A stretch of DNA of 64,000 bases from Polynucleobacter sp. JS-Safj-400b-B2 (GCF_018881975.1 NZ_JACVPJ010000005.1:1-64000); one strand, 5' to 3'; shown: positions 23,519 to 33,393, counted from the first letter of the stretch. Made by a program: numbers and translations. The notes: generated by a model not told the origin, from the letters alone.

Positions 23519-24501
23519 GTTTTTAATCCTTGCTTCTTCTCCATATTGTTTAGCATCCACTTAGCGCAAGCCAATACAACGAAGGTAATAATGAATAGCG
23601 CCAGGCCTAAGGCATACAAAGAAGATAAATGGTTACCCGCTTCCGCCTCACCAAATTCATTGGCCAGAGTTGATGCAATAGATGTGCCCGGAGCAAATAA
23701 TGACGCAGATAAGCGATGTGCATTACCAATAACAAAGGTAACTGCCATTGTTTCACCAAGCGCCCTACCTAATCCAAGCATCACACCGCCGATTACGCCG
23801 GCCTTGGTATATGGGAGAACCACATTCTTGACCACTTCCCAAGTAGTGCAGCCGATTCCGTAAGCAGACTCTTTGAGAACTGGCGGAACGATTTCAAATA
23901 CATCGCGCATAACGGATGCAATGAAAGGCAGAATCATCATTGCCAAGATTAATCCAGCACACAAAATACCAATGCCGTTAAAAGCGCCTGAGAATAAGAT
24001 ACCGAAGCCAGGAATTTGACCCAAAGTTGCGGCTAAAGTAGGTTGAACATATTCTGCAAACAATGGTGCAAAAATAAATAGACCAAACATACCGTAAATA
24101 ATCGATGGAACGGCTGCAAGCAGTTCAACAGCTGTACCCAAAGGTCTACGGAGCGGGCCTGGGCAGAGCTCTGTTAGAAATACAGCAATGCCAAAGCTCA
24201 AAGGGACGGCAATCAACAATGCAATCAAAGAAGTAACAACCGTGCCATAGATGGCAATCAACCCACCAAACTCGCCATTAACAACATCCCACTCCTCTGA
24301 GAAGAAAAAACCAGGGCCAAACGTACGTAAAGCCGGCCATGCATTTATGACGAGTGAGATCAGAATGCCCATTAAAGCAATAAGAACGGATAAAGCAAAG
24401 AATTGCGTTATCCCATGGAACAAGAAGTCCTGGACTCGCTGTAATTTAGCAATCCGAAGAGCCTGCGGTGTGGGCGCCGAATGAGACTGAGTAATATCCA
24501 T
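23515..24501 (-). CDS. pstC: phosphate ABC transporter permease PstC
   Basis: An inner-membrane permease with about six helices, [21 protein letters not shown] and the loop [23 protein letters not shown] place the start at ATG 24501 ([20 protein letters not shown]). The longer GTG start at 24537 would begin inside the hairpin that follows pstS. The length is then 328 residues, normal for PstC. Translationally coupled to pstA by ATGA. Confidence 0.93.
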   Translation of the reverse strand: MDITQSHSAPTPQALRIAKLQRVQDFLFHGITQFFALSVLIALMGILISLVINAWPALRTFGPGFFFSEEWDVVNGEFGGLIAIYGTVVTSLIALLIAVPLSFGIAVFLTELCPGPLRRPLGTAVELLAAVPSIIYGMFGLFIFAPLFAEYVQPTLAATLGQIPGFGILFSGAFNGIGILCAGLILAMMILPFIASVMRDVFEIVPPVLKESAYGIGCTTWEVVKNVVLPYTKAGVIGGVMLGLGRALGETMAVTFVIGNAHRLSASLFAPGTSIASTLANEFGEAEAGNHLSSLYALGLALFIITFVVLACAKWMLNNMEKKQGLKT

Positions 24502-24526
24502 TGAGGTAGGCTTATTTAAAAATTGA

Positions 24527-24554
24527 AACAGCTCCACGATAATGTGGAGCTGTT
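24527..24554 (-). terminator. Hairpin between pstS and pstC
   Basis: Perfect 11-bp stem AACAGCTCCAC / GTGGAGCTGTT with a 6-base loop, 36 bases after the pstS stop, followed on the minus strand by TTCAATTTTT. It is likely a partial terminator or 3' stabiliser giving more binding protein than permease. Confidence 0.8.
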
Positions 24555-24589
24555 CATTAAAAAATGTTTGATAAGAAGACCATCAAACC

Positions 24590-25612
24590 TTACTTGGTTA
24601 CAACTTTTGTGAAAACATTCTTGCGAATGAAATCTGTAGTTGCATCAGGCATTGGAACGTAATCCAGCTCTTCCGCCATTTTCTTGCCGTCTTTGAATGC
24701 AAAGTCAAAGAATTTAATCACTTCAGCAGCATTAGCTTTATTCTCAGGATTTTTGTAGAGCAAGATAAAAGAAGCGCCTGTAATTGGCCATGATTTAGCA
24801 CCAGAAGCATTGGTGATGAATGTTCCCATACCAGGAATCTTTGACCAATCTGTACCAGCTGCTGCAGCTGAAAAGGTGTTGTCATCAGGGGCCACAAAAT
24901 TACCATCTTTGTTCTTCAAAGAAATAAATGTCATTTTGTTTTTCTTGGCGTATGCATACTCAACATAGCCAATGGCGTTCTTTACACGGGTAACGTTGGC
25001 AGCAACACCCTCATTGCCCTTACCGCCTACTGTAGAAGCAGCAGGCCATTTAACGTTAGCGCCTGAACCAACAGCGTCTTTAAACAATTTACTTGTTTTA
25101 GCTAGGTAATCAGTAAAAATGGCTGTTGTTCCAGAACCATCTGCACGCGTGACAACAGTAATAGGTCCAGAAGGAATTTTTACGCCTGGGTTCATGATTG
25201 CAATACGCTTATCACCCCAATCAGAGATAACGCCCTGGAAAATGTCAGCTAATGTAGGGCCGTCCAATTTAATCTCACCTGGCTTTACACCATCAACGTT
25301 GATCACTGGAACGACGCCACCGATAATGGCTGGGAATTGAACCATACCGTCTTTTTCTAATTCTTCAAAAGGAACTGGGTTATCAGTAGCTCCGAAATCA
25401 ACAGTTTTCGCTTTGATTTGCTTAATACCGCCAGAAGAACCAATAGATTGGTAGTTCAAATTAGAACCAGTCTTTGCTTTGAAGGCTTCAGCCCATTTGG
25501 CATAAATTGGATAAGGGAATGTTGCGCCTGCGCCCGTCATGTCCAGAGCAAATGCTGATGGAGCAAGTGAAATAGCGCTAATTATTAGTGCTTTTTTCAA
25601 AAAAGATTTCAT
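24590..25612 (-). CDS. pstS: periplasmic phosphate-binding protein
   Basis: The mature protein begins after a signal peptide MKSFLKKALIISAISLAPSAFA. The start at 25612 is preferred over 25672 because the extra 20 residues would precede the signal peptide, and AGGAC lies just upstream of 25612. Phosphate-binding blocks are GAGATFPYPIYAKWA, SIGSSGGIKQI, DFGATDNPV and RADGSGTTAIFTDYL, as in E. coli PstS. It captures phosphate for PstCAB. It is the first gene of the operon, behind a PhoB box. Confidence 0.96.
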   Translation of the reverse strand: MKSFLKKALIISAISLAPSAFALDMTGAGATFPYPIYAKWAEAFKAKTGSNLNYQSIGSSGGIKQIKAKTVDFGATDNPVPFEELEKDGMVQFPAIIGGVVPVINVDGVKPGEIKLDGPTLADIFQGVISDWGDKRIAIMNPGVKIPSGPITVVTRADGSGTTAIFTDYLAKTSKLFKDAVGSGANVKWPAASTVGGKGNEGVAANVTRVKNAIGYVEYAYAKKNKMTFISLKNKDGNFVAPDDNTFSAAAAGTDWSKIPGMGTFITNASGAKSWPITGASFILLYKNPENKANAAEVIKFFDFAFKDGKKMAEELDYVPMPDATTDFIRKNVFTKVVTK

Positions 25613-25655
25613 GTAAATAGTCCTGATATTGAAATAACGCAACATTGCGATAGCA

Positions 25656-25691
25656 TGACGATACTTTTTCACTGTGTCGGTTTAATGACAA
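25656..25691 (-). promoter_or_regulatory. PhoB box upstream of pstS
   Basis: The minus strand from 25691 to 25674 reads TTGTCATTAAACCGACAC, 13 of 18 matches to the Pho box. TATCGT (25663-25658) is a possible -10 ten bases later. The predicted leader is about 40 bases. Confidence 0.7.
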
Positions 25692-25796
25692 CGCGTCTTT
25701 AATAAATATTTCTTATATAAAACAATGATTTACAGAAAATATTGATAGCTTAATGCGGCGCAATTTAGTAATCTGAAGGACACCCTCTTAGATGAC

Positions 25797-26810
25797 TCAA
25801 ATGATCCTTTTAAGCTTTAATGATGCAAAAACTGCTCCACCAGTAATAGACATGAGAACCATCACCTCATAAAAGGAGCCTTTTAACCCAGGAAGATCTT
25901 CCATATTCATACCCATAACACCTGTTATCAAAGTCATAGGAAGGAAGATCACTGTCATTACGGACAAAACTTGTAAGTTTTTTGCATTAAATTCGGCCAC
26001 ATGGGCAGCTTGTTCATCCTGTAATACTCTAGCGCGGTCATAAAGGCTAGAAATCTCTTGCACTAAGTAGGAGAGTAAGTCCAAATCATCATTCAGGCTA
26101 TTTTTATCTTCCTCACTAAACCAGTATGGAAGCCGTTTCAATAAACGATGTAAGGCTATTAATTCTGGTGAAAAATGTCTGCGAAGACGACTACATTGAA
26201 TCCGTATTCTGCCGAGATTTTCATGCTCTGGAAATTCCCTTCCTCTAAGAAGGTTCTCCTCAAGATCATCCATATTCTCTGAAAGATGAACTAAGAGCGT
26301 TCTCAATTGCTCGGCACGTAAATCGAGTAGCTCATGGAATAATTCAATAATGGAGGAGGGGTTGAGCTGACCGCCCCTTAAGTCATACCTCAACTTGTCA
26401 GTAGTTCTAAGAGGGTTATTGCGTAGAGAGACCATCAGCTTTGGCCGAACAATTGCCCAAAGGGTTCCCAGACTTGAGTCGCCGGCCTCCTCCCCAAACT
26501 CCTGCTGAAAGTCATTCATCACCATTAAGAGGCAATCATCTAGCTTTTCAATACGCTCTAAACGACTCAGATTGACGCCTTCTTGAATCATCTCCACTAC
26601 CCGCTCAGGAATCAATGGTGTATCTTCAAGCCATCGCTGTATTTGAGAATTAGATAGATTTAAATGTAGCCAGATTGAGATATTTGGATTTTCAAGTGCC
26701 TCAGAAATTTCGAATAAAGGAATTTCATACCCATCACCTGACGTAGGCATAGCCCAGGCAAACACAACACCTGCTACCGGAAAAGGTTTTGCAATAAGTT
26801 CTGTAGACAT
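25797..26810 (-). CDS. CorA/ZntB-like divalent cation transporter
   Basis: A CorA-family protein of about 337 residues: a large cytosolic N-terminal domain, a long helix, then two C-terminal transmembrane helices separated by the signature GMN in GVMGMNMEDLPG (near residue 300). The SLYDRARVLQDEQAAHV stretch is typical of ZntB/CorA. It moves Mg2+, or Zn2+ if ZntB-like; the sequence does not settle which. The start is probably ATG 26810 (MSTELIAKPF), although ATG 26828 is in frame. It is the first gene upstream of the pst operon, transcribed in the same direction, but pstS has its own promoter. Confidence 0.88.
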   Translation of the reverse strand: MSTELIAKPFPVAGVVFAWAMPTSGDGYEIPLFEISEALENPNISIWLHLNLSNSQIQRWLEDTPLIPERVVEMIQEGVNLSRLERIEKLDDCLLMVMNDFQQEFGEEAGDSSLGTLWAIVRPKLMVSLRNNPLRTTDKLRYDLRGGQLNPSSIIELFHELLDLRAEQLRTLLVHLSENMDDLEENLLRGREFPEHENLGRIRIQCSRLRRHFSPELIALHRLLKRLPYWFSEEDKNSLNDDLDLLSYLVQEISSLYDRARVLQDEQAAHVAEFNAKNLQVLSVMTVIFLPMTLITGVMGMNMEDLPGLKGSFYEVMVLMSITGGAVFASLKLKRII

Positions 26811-26851
26811 CGATAAATTGTATGGCACAACATCAATGGGCTCTTACCAAC

Positions 26852-26869
26852 CTGACATCAAAATGTCAT
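26852..26869 (+). promoter_or_regulatory. Probable PhoB box of the outer-membrane protein operon
   Basis: CTGACATCAAAATGTCAT, 13 of 18 matches to the Pho box, heptamers 11 bp apart. A poor third heptamer may follow at 26874. No clear -10 could be assigned. Confidence 0.55.
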
Positions 26870-26922
26870 GAAAGTGATCTAAACAGATTCATTTACCAAT
26901 CTTCTGGCTACGTCAGGCCTTC

Positions 26923-27753
26923 ATGAAAAGCTTATGCCTTTCCCTTCTTCTTATACCAACGCTAGTTTTTGCATTTGAACCTTTAAATACCGATGATGCG
27001 GCTACTGTAAAAGCCGGTGGAAATCAGATAGAACAGTATTTTTTCTCCATCAATCGACAAGGGAGCTCACAACAGGCAGATATTATTACGCCCGGCGAAG
27101 AGTACACCGGTAGAATAGATGCAAAGGCCTTTCCTTTTACGTACACCCGTGGACTAAGTGACCAAGTAGAAGCATCGATCTCCGCAACGTACTTCAATGA
27201 ACCAAGCGGTACTTACTCTAAATTCGCCAACTATGTGCTAGCAAGCAAATGGCGGTTTTACGAAGACGAGAATCTGGGCTATGCTCTGGCTATCAAGCCT
27301 ACAGTGGTATTACCTGCTGGCAAGCAGCAGCAAGTTGCTGGATTAGGTTTAGCCGCGTTTAACTATGGCGTGAATTTCATCGCGTCTAAATATTGGCAAG
27401 ACATAGAGTTACATCTGAATGCCGTATACATGCGTTCACCTTACAACACGAATTACAGCGTCGGAACCACAACCGAACTTAATCGCACAAATATCTTTTT
27501 GATTTCCATTGCTCCCGTTTGGTCGATATCCAAGAATTTCAAAATCGCATTAGATATTGGAGCTGCGACCAATCCACCTTCATCTGAACAATACTTAAGC
27601 CATTACGCCTTAATTGCGGGAATTTATTCGCTTACTGACAGCATAGATCTTGGCGTGTCTTACATGCGGACTGGTTCAAACTATGGCGAAACTTTTGCAT
27701 CACAACAAGCCGGCGCCACACGCAGTGAAGTTGGAGTTACCTGGAGATTTTAA
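26923..27753 (+). CDS. outer-membrane beta-barrel protein, transporter-like
   Basis: A 276-residue protein with a signal peptide (MKSLCLSLLLIPTLVFA) and alternating beta-strand pattern ending in Trp-Arg-Phe, the C-terminal aromatic typical of outer-membrane barrels. EPLNTDDAATVKAGGNQIEQ resembles the N-terminus of the PF13557 (phenol-degradation MetA-like) transporter group. Substrate unknown. The PhoB box upstream and the metallophosphoesterase downstream suggest uptake or release of a phosphorus compound. Confidence 0.7.
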   Translation: MKSLCLSLLLIPTLVFAFEPLNTDDAATVKAGGNQIEQYFFSINRQGSSQQADIITPGEEYTGRIDAKAFPFTYTRGLSDQVEASISATYFNEPSGTYSKFANYVLASKWRFYEDENLGYALAIKPTVVLPAGKQQQVAGLGLAAFNYGVNFIASKYWQDIELHLNAVYMRSPYNTNYSVGTTTELNRTNIFLISIAPVWSISKNFKIALDIGAATNPPSSEQYLSHYALIAGIYSLTDSIDLGVSYMRTGSNYGETFASQQAGATRSEVGVTWRF

Positions 27754-27837
27754 ATTTAAACTGGACTGTGAATATAAAAGTGTCATAATTTTGAAGCAAA
27801 CTAAGAGCACACATTACCTTTGAACTGGAACAATATA

Positions 27838-28257
27838 ATGTTCTATCAGATTATTCCACTAGAAATAGGCTCCTTAGTAGAGCGCAATGTATTTCAGCAA
27901 TCAAATAAAGAGATTAAGTGCGGCACAGTCTGGAGGTTGGGCTCCGTTTTAACCAACATTAAACCCGCATTCATTAAGGTCTACGATCCCAATATTGGAA
28001 TCTGTATTGAAGATATCCCTGGCGGCGTTGTCAGCAAAACCTATAGCGGCGAAAAAGTTATTTATTTTTCAGATACCGTCGAAGAAGAAGAGCAAGATGA
28101 GTTAACGGACATATTTTACCAAAGCAGTCGAAAGTATTCGAAGAGCCACGAAGATGTCTTCCATGATTTGGGCTGGATTCGAGTAAGCTCAAAGGCCTAC
28201 ATATTTGGCGAGCTTGAAATTAAAGAGCTAGACGATGCACCCATTTCTTATAAATAA
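27838..28257 (+). CDS. unknown 139-residue protein in Pho-linked group
   Basis: No family recognised. The start is placed at ATG 27838 (MFYQIIPLEIGSLVERNVF), with GGAAC upstream; TTG 27820 would add six residues. There is no signal peptide. The sequence is mixed alpha/beta with an acidic stretch (DTVEEEEQDELTDIFYQ) and ends ELDDAPISYK. It ends 2 bases before the metallophosphoesterase gene, so it is surely co-transcribed with it, and follows the barrel protein by 84 bases. Confidence 0.65.
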   Translation: MFYQIIPLEIGSLVERNVFQQSNKEIKCGTVWRLGSVLTNIKPAFIKVYDPNIGICIEDIPGGVVSKTYSGEKVIYFSDTVEEEEQDELTDIFYQSSRKYSKSHEDVFHDLGWIRVSSKAYIFGELEIKELDDAPISYK

Positions 28258-28259
28258 AT

Positions 28260-29243
28260 ATGAAATCACTTAAGGCATTCAAAGCACTATTCAGTGGGCT
28301 TCTCATCGCAGGCTCTTTGATAGCATCTGCGCAGTCATTGGAGCCGTTTAAATTTATAGCCTTAGGTGATGTGCCCTACTCCATTCCAGAAGATTATGTT
28401 CGATACGAAAGATTAATTTCAGCAATCAACAAATCTAATCCGAGTTTTAGCGTCTTTGTTGGCGATACTAAATCGGGTTCTACGCCATGTAGCGATGAAT
28501 ATAACCAAAAAGTTAAGGGATATTTCAATCAATTTTCATCTCCATTAATTTATAGCATTGGAGACAATGAATGGACTGATTGTCATCGTCCGCTAGCGGG
28601 ATCTTACGACCCCCTCGAACGTTTAGACAATCTAAGAAGCACTTTCTTTGACACACAAAAAAGTTTTGGCAAGCAACAGATTAACCTCATCAGACAGGCT
28701 GATATAGATCCAAGGCACAAGAAGTTTGTTGAGAACGCTTACTGGGTAAAAAATCATATTCTGTTTGTGAGCCTACACATTCCTGGTTCAAACAATAACT
28801 TTGAACGAAATGAGCAAGCAAAAGCTGAATACTACGAACGTAATCAGGCTAATTTAGACTGGATACAACGTGCCTTTGACCTTGCGTCAACCAAGGGATA
28901 TTTGGGAATGGTTTTTTGCTACCAAGCCGATATGTTTTATACGCCTACACAAGCAACTGATGCGGATAGCGGGTATCGAGATACATTACACGCCTTAAGT
29001 AAAAATGCGCAGGAATTCAAAAAGCCAGTACTCTTGATTCATGGCGACAGTCATCGCCTTATTCTGGATCAACCACTAAAGACCGTGGATCAAAAACATA
29101 TACTTGAGAATGTTCTCCGCCTAGAGCTTATGGGTGCAGAACAAGTCCAGGCGGTAATGATTGGAGTAAATCCAAAGTCTGAGCAACCTTTTAGCTTTAC
29201 ACCAATCCTGCTAAGACAAAATATGAGTGTTCCAAAACCCTAA
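28260..29243 (+). CDS. secreted metallophosphoesterase-like protein with altered motifs
   Basis: A 327-residue protein with a signal peptide (LLIAGSLIASAQS). Motifs of the calcineurin-like fold are visible but modified: ALGDVPYS in place of D-x-H, VGDTKSG in place of GDxxD, IGDNEWTDC in place of GNHD/E, and IHGDSHRL for the terminal GHxH region. Two Cys, one near VGDTKSG and one in DNEWTDC, could form a disulfide. It likely hydrolyses a phosphoester in the periplasm, but the changed residues leave activity open. Its place behind a PhoB box fits phosphate scavenging. Confidence 0.75.
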   Translation: MKSLKAFKALFSGLLIAGSLIASAQSLEPFKFIALGDVPYSIPEDYVRYERLISAINKSNPSFSVFVGDTKSGSTPCSDEYNQKVKGYFNQFSSPLIYSIGDNEWTDCHRPLAGSYDPLERLDNLRSTFFDTQKSFGKQQINLIRQADIDPRHKKFVENAYWVKNHILFVSLHIPGSNNNFERNEQAKAEYYERNQANLDWIQRAFDLASTKGYLGMVFCYQADMFYTPTQATDADSGYRDTLHALSKNAQEFKKPVLLIHGDSHRLILDQPLKTVDQKHILENVLRLELMGAEQVQAVMIGVNPKSEQPFSFTPILLRQNMSVPKP

Positions 29244-29542
29244 AAGCCTATTAAGAGCGCTTTTATTTTATTAAAAGGCATTCGATAGTGCTTTGATTTT
29301 TCAGACTATGAAATGTCATCAAAGTAACATCAGCCTGTCACATTACATTTGTAAAGTGATCTTCTACTTATGGGAGATGAGGTGTAATTCTCTCGTTTCT
29401 GGTTACGAATAGTTTGTGCCATCAGCCCATAGGTAACCAAATTTAACTCCTTTAGATGGCTTTATTTCTTCAGCATTAATCTGAATAGGCCAAAGAAAAA
29501 ACCACCCGAAGGTGGCTTTTCTATTTAAGAGAAAGACTTTCT
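29244..29542. other. Non-coding stretch with terminator
   Basis: About 300 bases without a convincing gene. Several TGTCAT/TGTCAC half-sites occur at 29314-29345, but without 11-bp phasing to any downstream plus-strand gene. A short minus-strand frame ending KGVKFGYLWADGTNYS (about 29411-29481) could be a gene remnant. The end is the lipase terminator. Confidence 0.4.
29496..29520 (-). terminator. Terminator of the lipase gene
   Basis: CCACC-CGAA-GGTGG with A and T runs on both sides. On the minus strand the loop is TTCG closed by C-G, a very stable tetraloop, followed by six T. Confidence 0.85.
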
Positions 29543-30841
29543 CTAGTTTTGTGGACAGGCGTTAGCCAATGGCTTGCCAGCAATACGGTCTTTCACCCAG
29601 GCTAGATAGAAGGGCTTGGATGATCCAGGAGTTGTAAAGTGAGATTGCTCTCCAGGTAACTGCATTCTTCCAACATTACCGCCTAACTTGCAGGCTTGCT
29701 CTTGATAGAGCTTATGCATCATTGGTGGAACTGCTGTGTCCTTTGAGCCAAAATAAATCTGTATTGGTGCAACAGGTTTAACAACTGGAACCCCGCCCTT
29801 TAACATCGCCTCAGCCCAAGCAACAGTATTGCTCGGCTTTTGCTTTAACAAACTGGCATAGCTTGAACCATAGTTAAAATTAAATGTATCGCTAGCGGTG
29901 TGCATACATTTATTACTGTAAATCTCGTTAGCAACCTTTACACCCTCGTCAGTAAAAATGTCCGATAACTTAAGATTAGGGAATGCAGCCTGCGTGCCCC
30001 AATAAAACATGGTTGCATGTGTGAAATTGAAAACGTTATCCAAGAACATTTTTTGTGAGTCTTGGAAGTATTTATCTGCGGTAGCTTGATCATGTTTGCC
30101 TGCAGGGGCAAGTATCGAAATATCTTGCGGCGCCAAGGCTACAAAACCCACAATATCAAGATTGTCGGCAACCGTACCAGTCTGCTTGATGTACTCAGGC
30201 ATTCCAGCCAGGGCAATCGTTGCCCCGCCACCTTGTGACCATCCATAAACTAAAGTCTTTTTACTGGCGCCTGTTTCTTTCATAGAAACTACAGCACGGG
30301 CAGCATTGAGTGTATCCATGCCATTAGTAGCGGCAACACTATATTGATGTCTACCGCCACCGCCCAGACCTTGATAGTCAGTTGCAACAAGAACATAACC
30401 CTCTTTGATGAACTCTTCAGCCGCAGGAAGACCGTAATCAGTCCAAGAATTGCCCCCTAATAAAAAGTACTCATTTAAAGGAACGGCAGGATCGATAACT
30501 TGTGATGGGCCACAGTTTTGTGCTGAGCCTGTTGTTCCATGCGCCCAAGTCATTACCGGACGACCACCTACTGGAGCTGCCCCTGTAGGTGCAACCACTA
30601 CACCAGTTGAAATAGTTTTGCGACCAGAAACATCTGAAGAAATGTAAGCAATCTTCCAAGCTTGCGCGCCTTTAATGGAGGTGATGATTTTTTCTTGCTT
30701 AATTACTTGCCCCAACTTGCCTTCAGGCGCCATTTTCATGACGGCAGCGTAAAAAGGTTGCATTGGTGGATCGGCATGGGCTGCTGAGAAGCCAATGCTA
30801 AGCAAAAAACCAACAACTAAATTTGAGAGAATTTTTTTCAT
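29543..30841 (-). CDS. secreted lipase-family alpha/beta hydrolase
   Basis: A 432-residue protein with signal peptide (LVVGFLLSIGFSAAHA) and the layout of the secretory lipase (LIP) family. MTWAHGTTGS supplies the oxyanion region, ATDYQGLGGGG follows, the nucleophile elbow is GWSQGG, and a late EQSHFTTPG His completes the triad. It probably acts on lipids or esters in the periplasm or outside. It is monocistronic, with its own terminator, and convergent with the metallophosphoesterase group. Confidence 0.82.
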   Translation of the reverse strand: MKKILSNLVVGFLLSIGFSAAHADPPMQPFYAAVMKMAPEGKLGQVIKQEKIITSIKGAQAWKIAYISSDVSGRKTISTGVVVAPTGAAPVGGRPVMTWAHGTTGSAQNCGPSQVIDPAVPLNEYFLLGGNSWTDYGLPAAEEFIKEGYVLVATDYQGLGGGGRHQYSVAATNGMDTLNAARAVVSMKETGASKKTLVYGWSQGGGATIALAGMPEYIKQTGTVADNLDIVGFVALAPQDISILAPAGKHDQATADKYFQDSQKMFLDNVFNFTHATMFYWGTQAAFPNLKLSDIFTDEGVKVANEIYSNKCMHTASDTFNFNYGSSYASLLKQKPSNTVAWAEAMLKGGVPVVKPVAPIQIYFGSKDTAVPPMMHKLYQEQACKLGGNVGRMQLPGEQSHFTTPGSSKPFYLAWVKDRIAGKPLANACPQN

Positions 30842-30964
30842 ATGAGCCTCTAATCAAAAAAGGAATTAAGCTGGGATACTGGCAGATAGGGGGCTGTGTA
30901 GCCTTAATGCACCCGTCTCGCTCAGATTGTAATAGACGCTCTGACTGTCAATATCAATAATGGG

Positions 30965-32803
30965 TTAACTGGAGCGCTCTAGATTTTCTAGAATAACCTC
31001 AAGAAAGTGTTCGCCATAGCGCTCCAACTTAGCTTGCCCCACCCCGCCAATACGGCTGAACTGAGTTAAGGTAGTTGGCGCAGATTTAACCATCTCATGC
31101 AATGTGCTGTCATGGAAAATCACATAGGGCGGCACTCCTTGTTCTCGTGCCAAGTCAGTACGTTTGGCCTTGAGTGCCTCCCATAGTTTTTCATCTGCAA
31201 TATTGCTAAAGGGATGGGTAGATTTCTTGTTTGCTCCAGACTTCGTAGCTTTGCTTTTGGAATAGCCTGTTTCTTTGCGCAGCCAAACCTCTTGCTCTCC
31301 ACGCAACACCGGCAAGGCAATCGCATCTACCAGCTTTAAGCCACCATGTAATGCAATATCAGCATCTAAATAACCGCCCGCTACTAATTGACGATAGATG
31401 CTATTCCACTGCGCCTGATTAAGTTCCGAACCAATGCCGAATGTACTCACTTGCTCATGAAAAAATTGCTTCACTCTAGGAGTTGCTTTGCCCAGAAGCA
31501 CATCAATTAAATGGGTTACACCAAAACGTTGGCCCGTTCGATATACACATGACAATGCTTTTTGCACTTCATGCGTGGCATTCCAAGTTGCCACTGGTTC
31601 TAGACAGTTATCGCAGTTTCCACAGCCACCAGCATGCGTTTCTCCAAAGTAACGCAAGATTGTTTGATGGCGACAGGTCGTAGATTCACAATAGCCTAGT
31701 AGCGCATTGAGTTTTTGGCGCTCTACCCGCTTACGGTCTTCAGAGGCTTCGCCAGAATCCACCATTTGCCGTAAACTCACTACATCCCCAAAGCCGAAGG
31801 CCATCCACGCATTTGCTGGCAAACCATCACGTCCTGCCCGTCCAGTTTCTTGGTAATAGCCTTCCATGCTTTTAGGAAGATCTAGGTGCGCCACAAAGCG
31901 GACATTGGGCTTATCAATACCCATACCAAACGCTACTGTTGCAACCATGATGACGCCCTCTTCACGCAAGAAGCGTTTTTGATTGGCGCTGCGTGTTTCC
32001 ACACTTAAACCTGCGTGATACGGCATTGCATCCCAGCCGCGATCTACCAACCATTGTGCAATCTCTTCTACACTACGACGCGATAGGCAGTAAATGATTC
32101 CTGAGTCATCGGTATGCTCTGCATCTAAAAAATGCTCTAACTGTTGTTTAGCACTTTGCTTTTGGAGTACTCGATACTTAATATTGGGACGATCAAAGCT
32201 AGACACAAACTGCACGGCAGATTCCAGTGAAAGGCGCTCTACAATTTCTGCTCGGGTTGGTGCATCCGCAGTGGCTGTTAAGGCGATACGAGGCACCTTT
32301 GGAAATCGCTCGTGCAAAACGGTTAATTGGCGATATTCTGGGCGGAAATCATGGCCCCATTGAGAAACGCAGTGTGCCTCATCGATAGCAAATAGCGCAA
32401 TTCCTGGGCCACTATTGAGCCTATCGAGTATCGATAGAAAACTAGAGCTCATTAGACGCTCTGGCGCTACATAGATTAAATCAAGTTCTCCAGCCAGTAA
32501 TTGACTGGTCACCTGTTGAGATGTAGCTGCATCTAGACTGGAGTTTAAGAATGAAGCCTTAACGCCCAACTGATTTAATGTATCAACTTGGTCTTGCATC
32601 AGGGCAATTAAGGGTGAAACTACCACCCCTACACCGCGACGAACAAGCGAGGGGATTTGATAACACAGCGACTTACCAGCACCTGTGGGCATGAGGACCA
32701 AAGCATCCCCGCCTGCCACTACATGATTAACAATAGACTCTTGTGCCCCGCGAAATTGATCAAAGCCAAAAACGTCATGAAGTACTTGATGACTCGATTG
32801 CAA
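30965..32803 (-). CDS. recQ: ATP-dependent DNA helicase RecQ
   Basis: A 612-residue superfamily 2 helicase. Walker A is [15 protein letters not shown], the DEAH box is [20 protein letters not shown], and motif VI is [12 protein letters not shown]. The RecQ-C zinc site is C...C/CGNCDNC ([20 protein letters not shown] region), followed by a winged helix and a C-terminal HRDC domain ([21 protein letters not shown]). It unwinds 3'-tailed DNA in recombination and repair. Full family length. It stands alone, with the tRNA-Ser gene upstream on the same strand. Confidence 0.96.
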   Translation of the reverse strand: MQSSHQVLHDVFGFDQFRGAQESIVNHVVAGGDALVLMPTGAGKSLCYQIPSLVRRGVGVVVSPLIALMQDQVDTLNQLGVKASFLNSSLDAATSQQVTSQLLAGELDLIYVAPERLMSSSFLSILDRLNSGPGIALFAIDEAHCVSQWGHDFRPEYRQLTVLHERFPKVPRIALTATADAPTRAEIVERLSLESAVQFVSSFDRPNIKYRVLQKQSAKQQLEHFLDAEHTDDSGIIYCLSRRSVEEIAQWLVDRGWDAMPYHAGLSVETRSANQKRFLREEGVIMVATVAFGMGIDKPNVRFVAHLDLPKSMEGYYQETGRAGRDGLPANAWMAFGFGDVVSLRQMVDSGEASEDRKRVERQKLNALLGYCESTTCRHQTILRYFGETHAGGCGNCDNCLEPVATWNATHEVQKALSCVYRTGQRFGVTHLIDVLLGKATPRVKQFFHEQVSTFGIGSELNQAQWNSIYRQLVAGGYLDADIALHGGLKLVDAIALPVLRGEQEVWLRKETGYSKSKATKSGANKKSTHPFSNIADEKLWEALKAKRTDLAREQGVPPYVIFHDSTLHEMVKSAPTTLTQFSRIGGVGQAKLERYGEHFLEVILENLERSS

Positions 32804-32862
32804 CAGTAATGCTCCCTTGTCTATTTAATGCCCGCATATTACAAACTACGTACAAATAAAAA

Positions 32863-32890
32863 GCCCCACGTCATGCGGGGCATTTTCAAT
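32863..32890 (-). terminator. Terminator after tRNA-Ser
   Basis: On the minus strand GCCCC and GGGGC (32863-32881) flank a 9-base loop and are followed by TTTTTA. It lies about 40 bases past the tRNA 3' end. Confidence 0.7.
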
Positions 32891-32922
32891 ATTTCTGCAT
32901 ATGAACAATTACAGAGTCTAAG

Positions 32923-33012
<90 letters not shown>

Positions 33013-33095
33013 GAACCAAGTGATCATTATAGCTAGCGACACATAAAGCCATATAGCCAATGTTGACTTAAAAATGGCTGGTCAAAAGAGATAAG

Positions 33096-33141
33096 CCTCC
33101 TTAAAATAGATATACACAAATGTATATCTATTTTAAGGAGG
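33096..33141. promoter_or_regulatory. Perfect 21-bp inverted repeat over the antitoxin ribosome binding site
   Basis: Arms 33096-33116 and 33121-33141 are exactly complementary, with spacer CAAA. The left arm starts CCTCCTTAAAATAG and the right arm ends CTATTTTAAGGAGG. The AAGGAGG in the right arm is the Shine-Dalgarno of the antitoxin gene, 8 bases before its ATG. As DNA it is a likely operator; as RNA it would hide the Shine-Dalgarno. Confidence 0.85.
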
Positions 33142-33148
33142 TTAAAAC

Positions 33149-33393
33149 ATGAATATTCAAATTTCAAAGTGGGGTAATAGCCTGGCGCTTCGGATTCCCG
33201 CTGCATTCATCAAAGAAATCCAACTAAAGGATGGGGATAAGGTTGAAGCAACCCTATCGAAGGATGGCTCACTAATTATTAGGCCGCAAAAATTAGATCG
33301 CAAAGCAATTGCAGCAGATCTTAGAGCATTTAGAGCTACATTGAAGATGGGTAAATCAGTAATGGATGAAGTTCGTTCAGGGGCGCGTTACTA

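Noticed and set aside
29314..29345. TGTCAT/TGTCAC half-sites considered as a PhoB box
   Set aside because: Spacing is not 11 bp and no plus-strand gene follows.
29411..29481. Short minus-strand frame ending KGVKFGYLWADGTNYS
   Set aside because: No start or ribosome site, and it is only about 20 codons before running into the terminator. At most a remnant.
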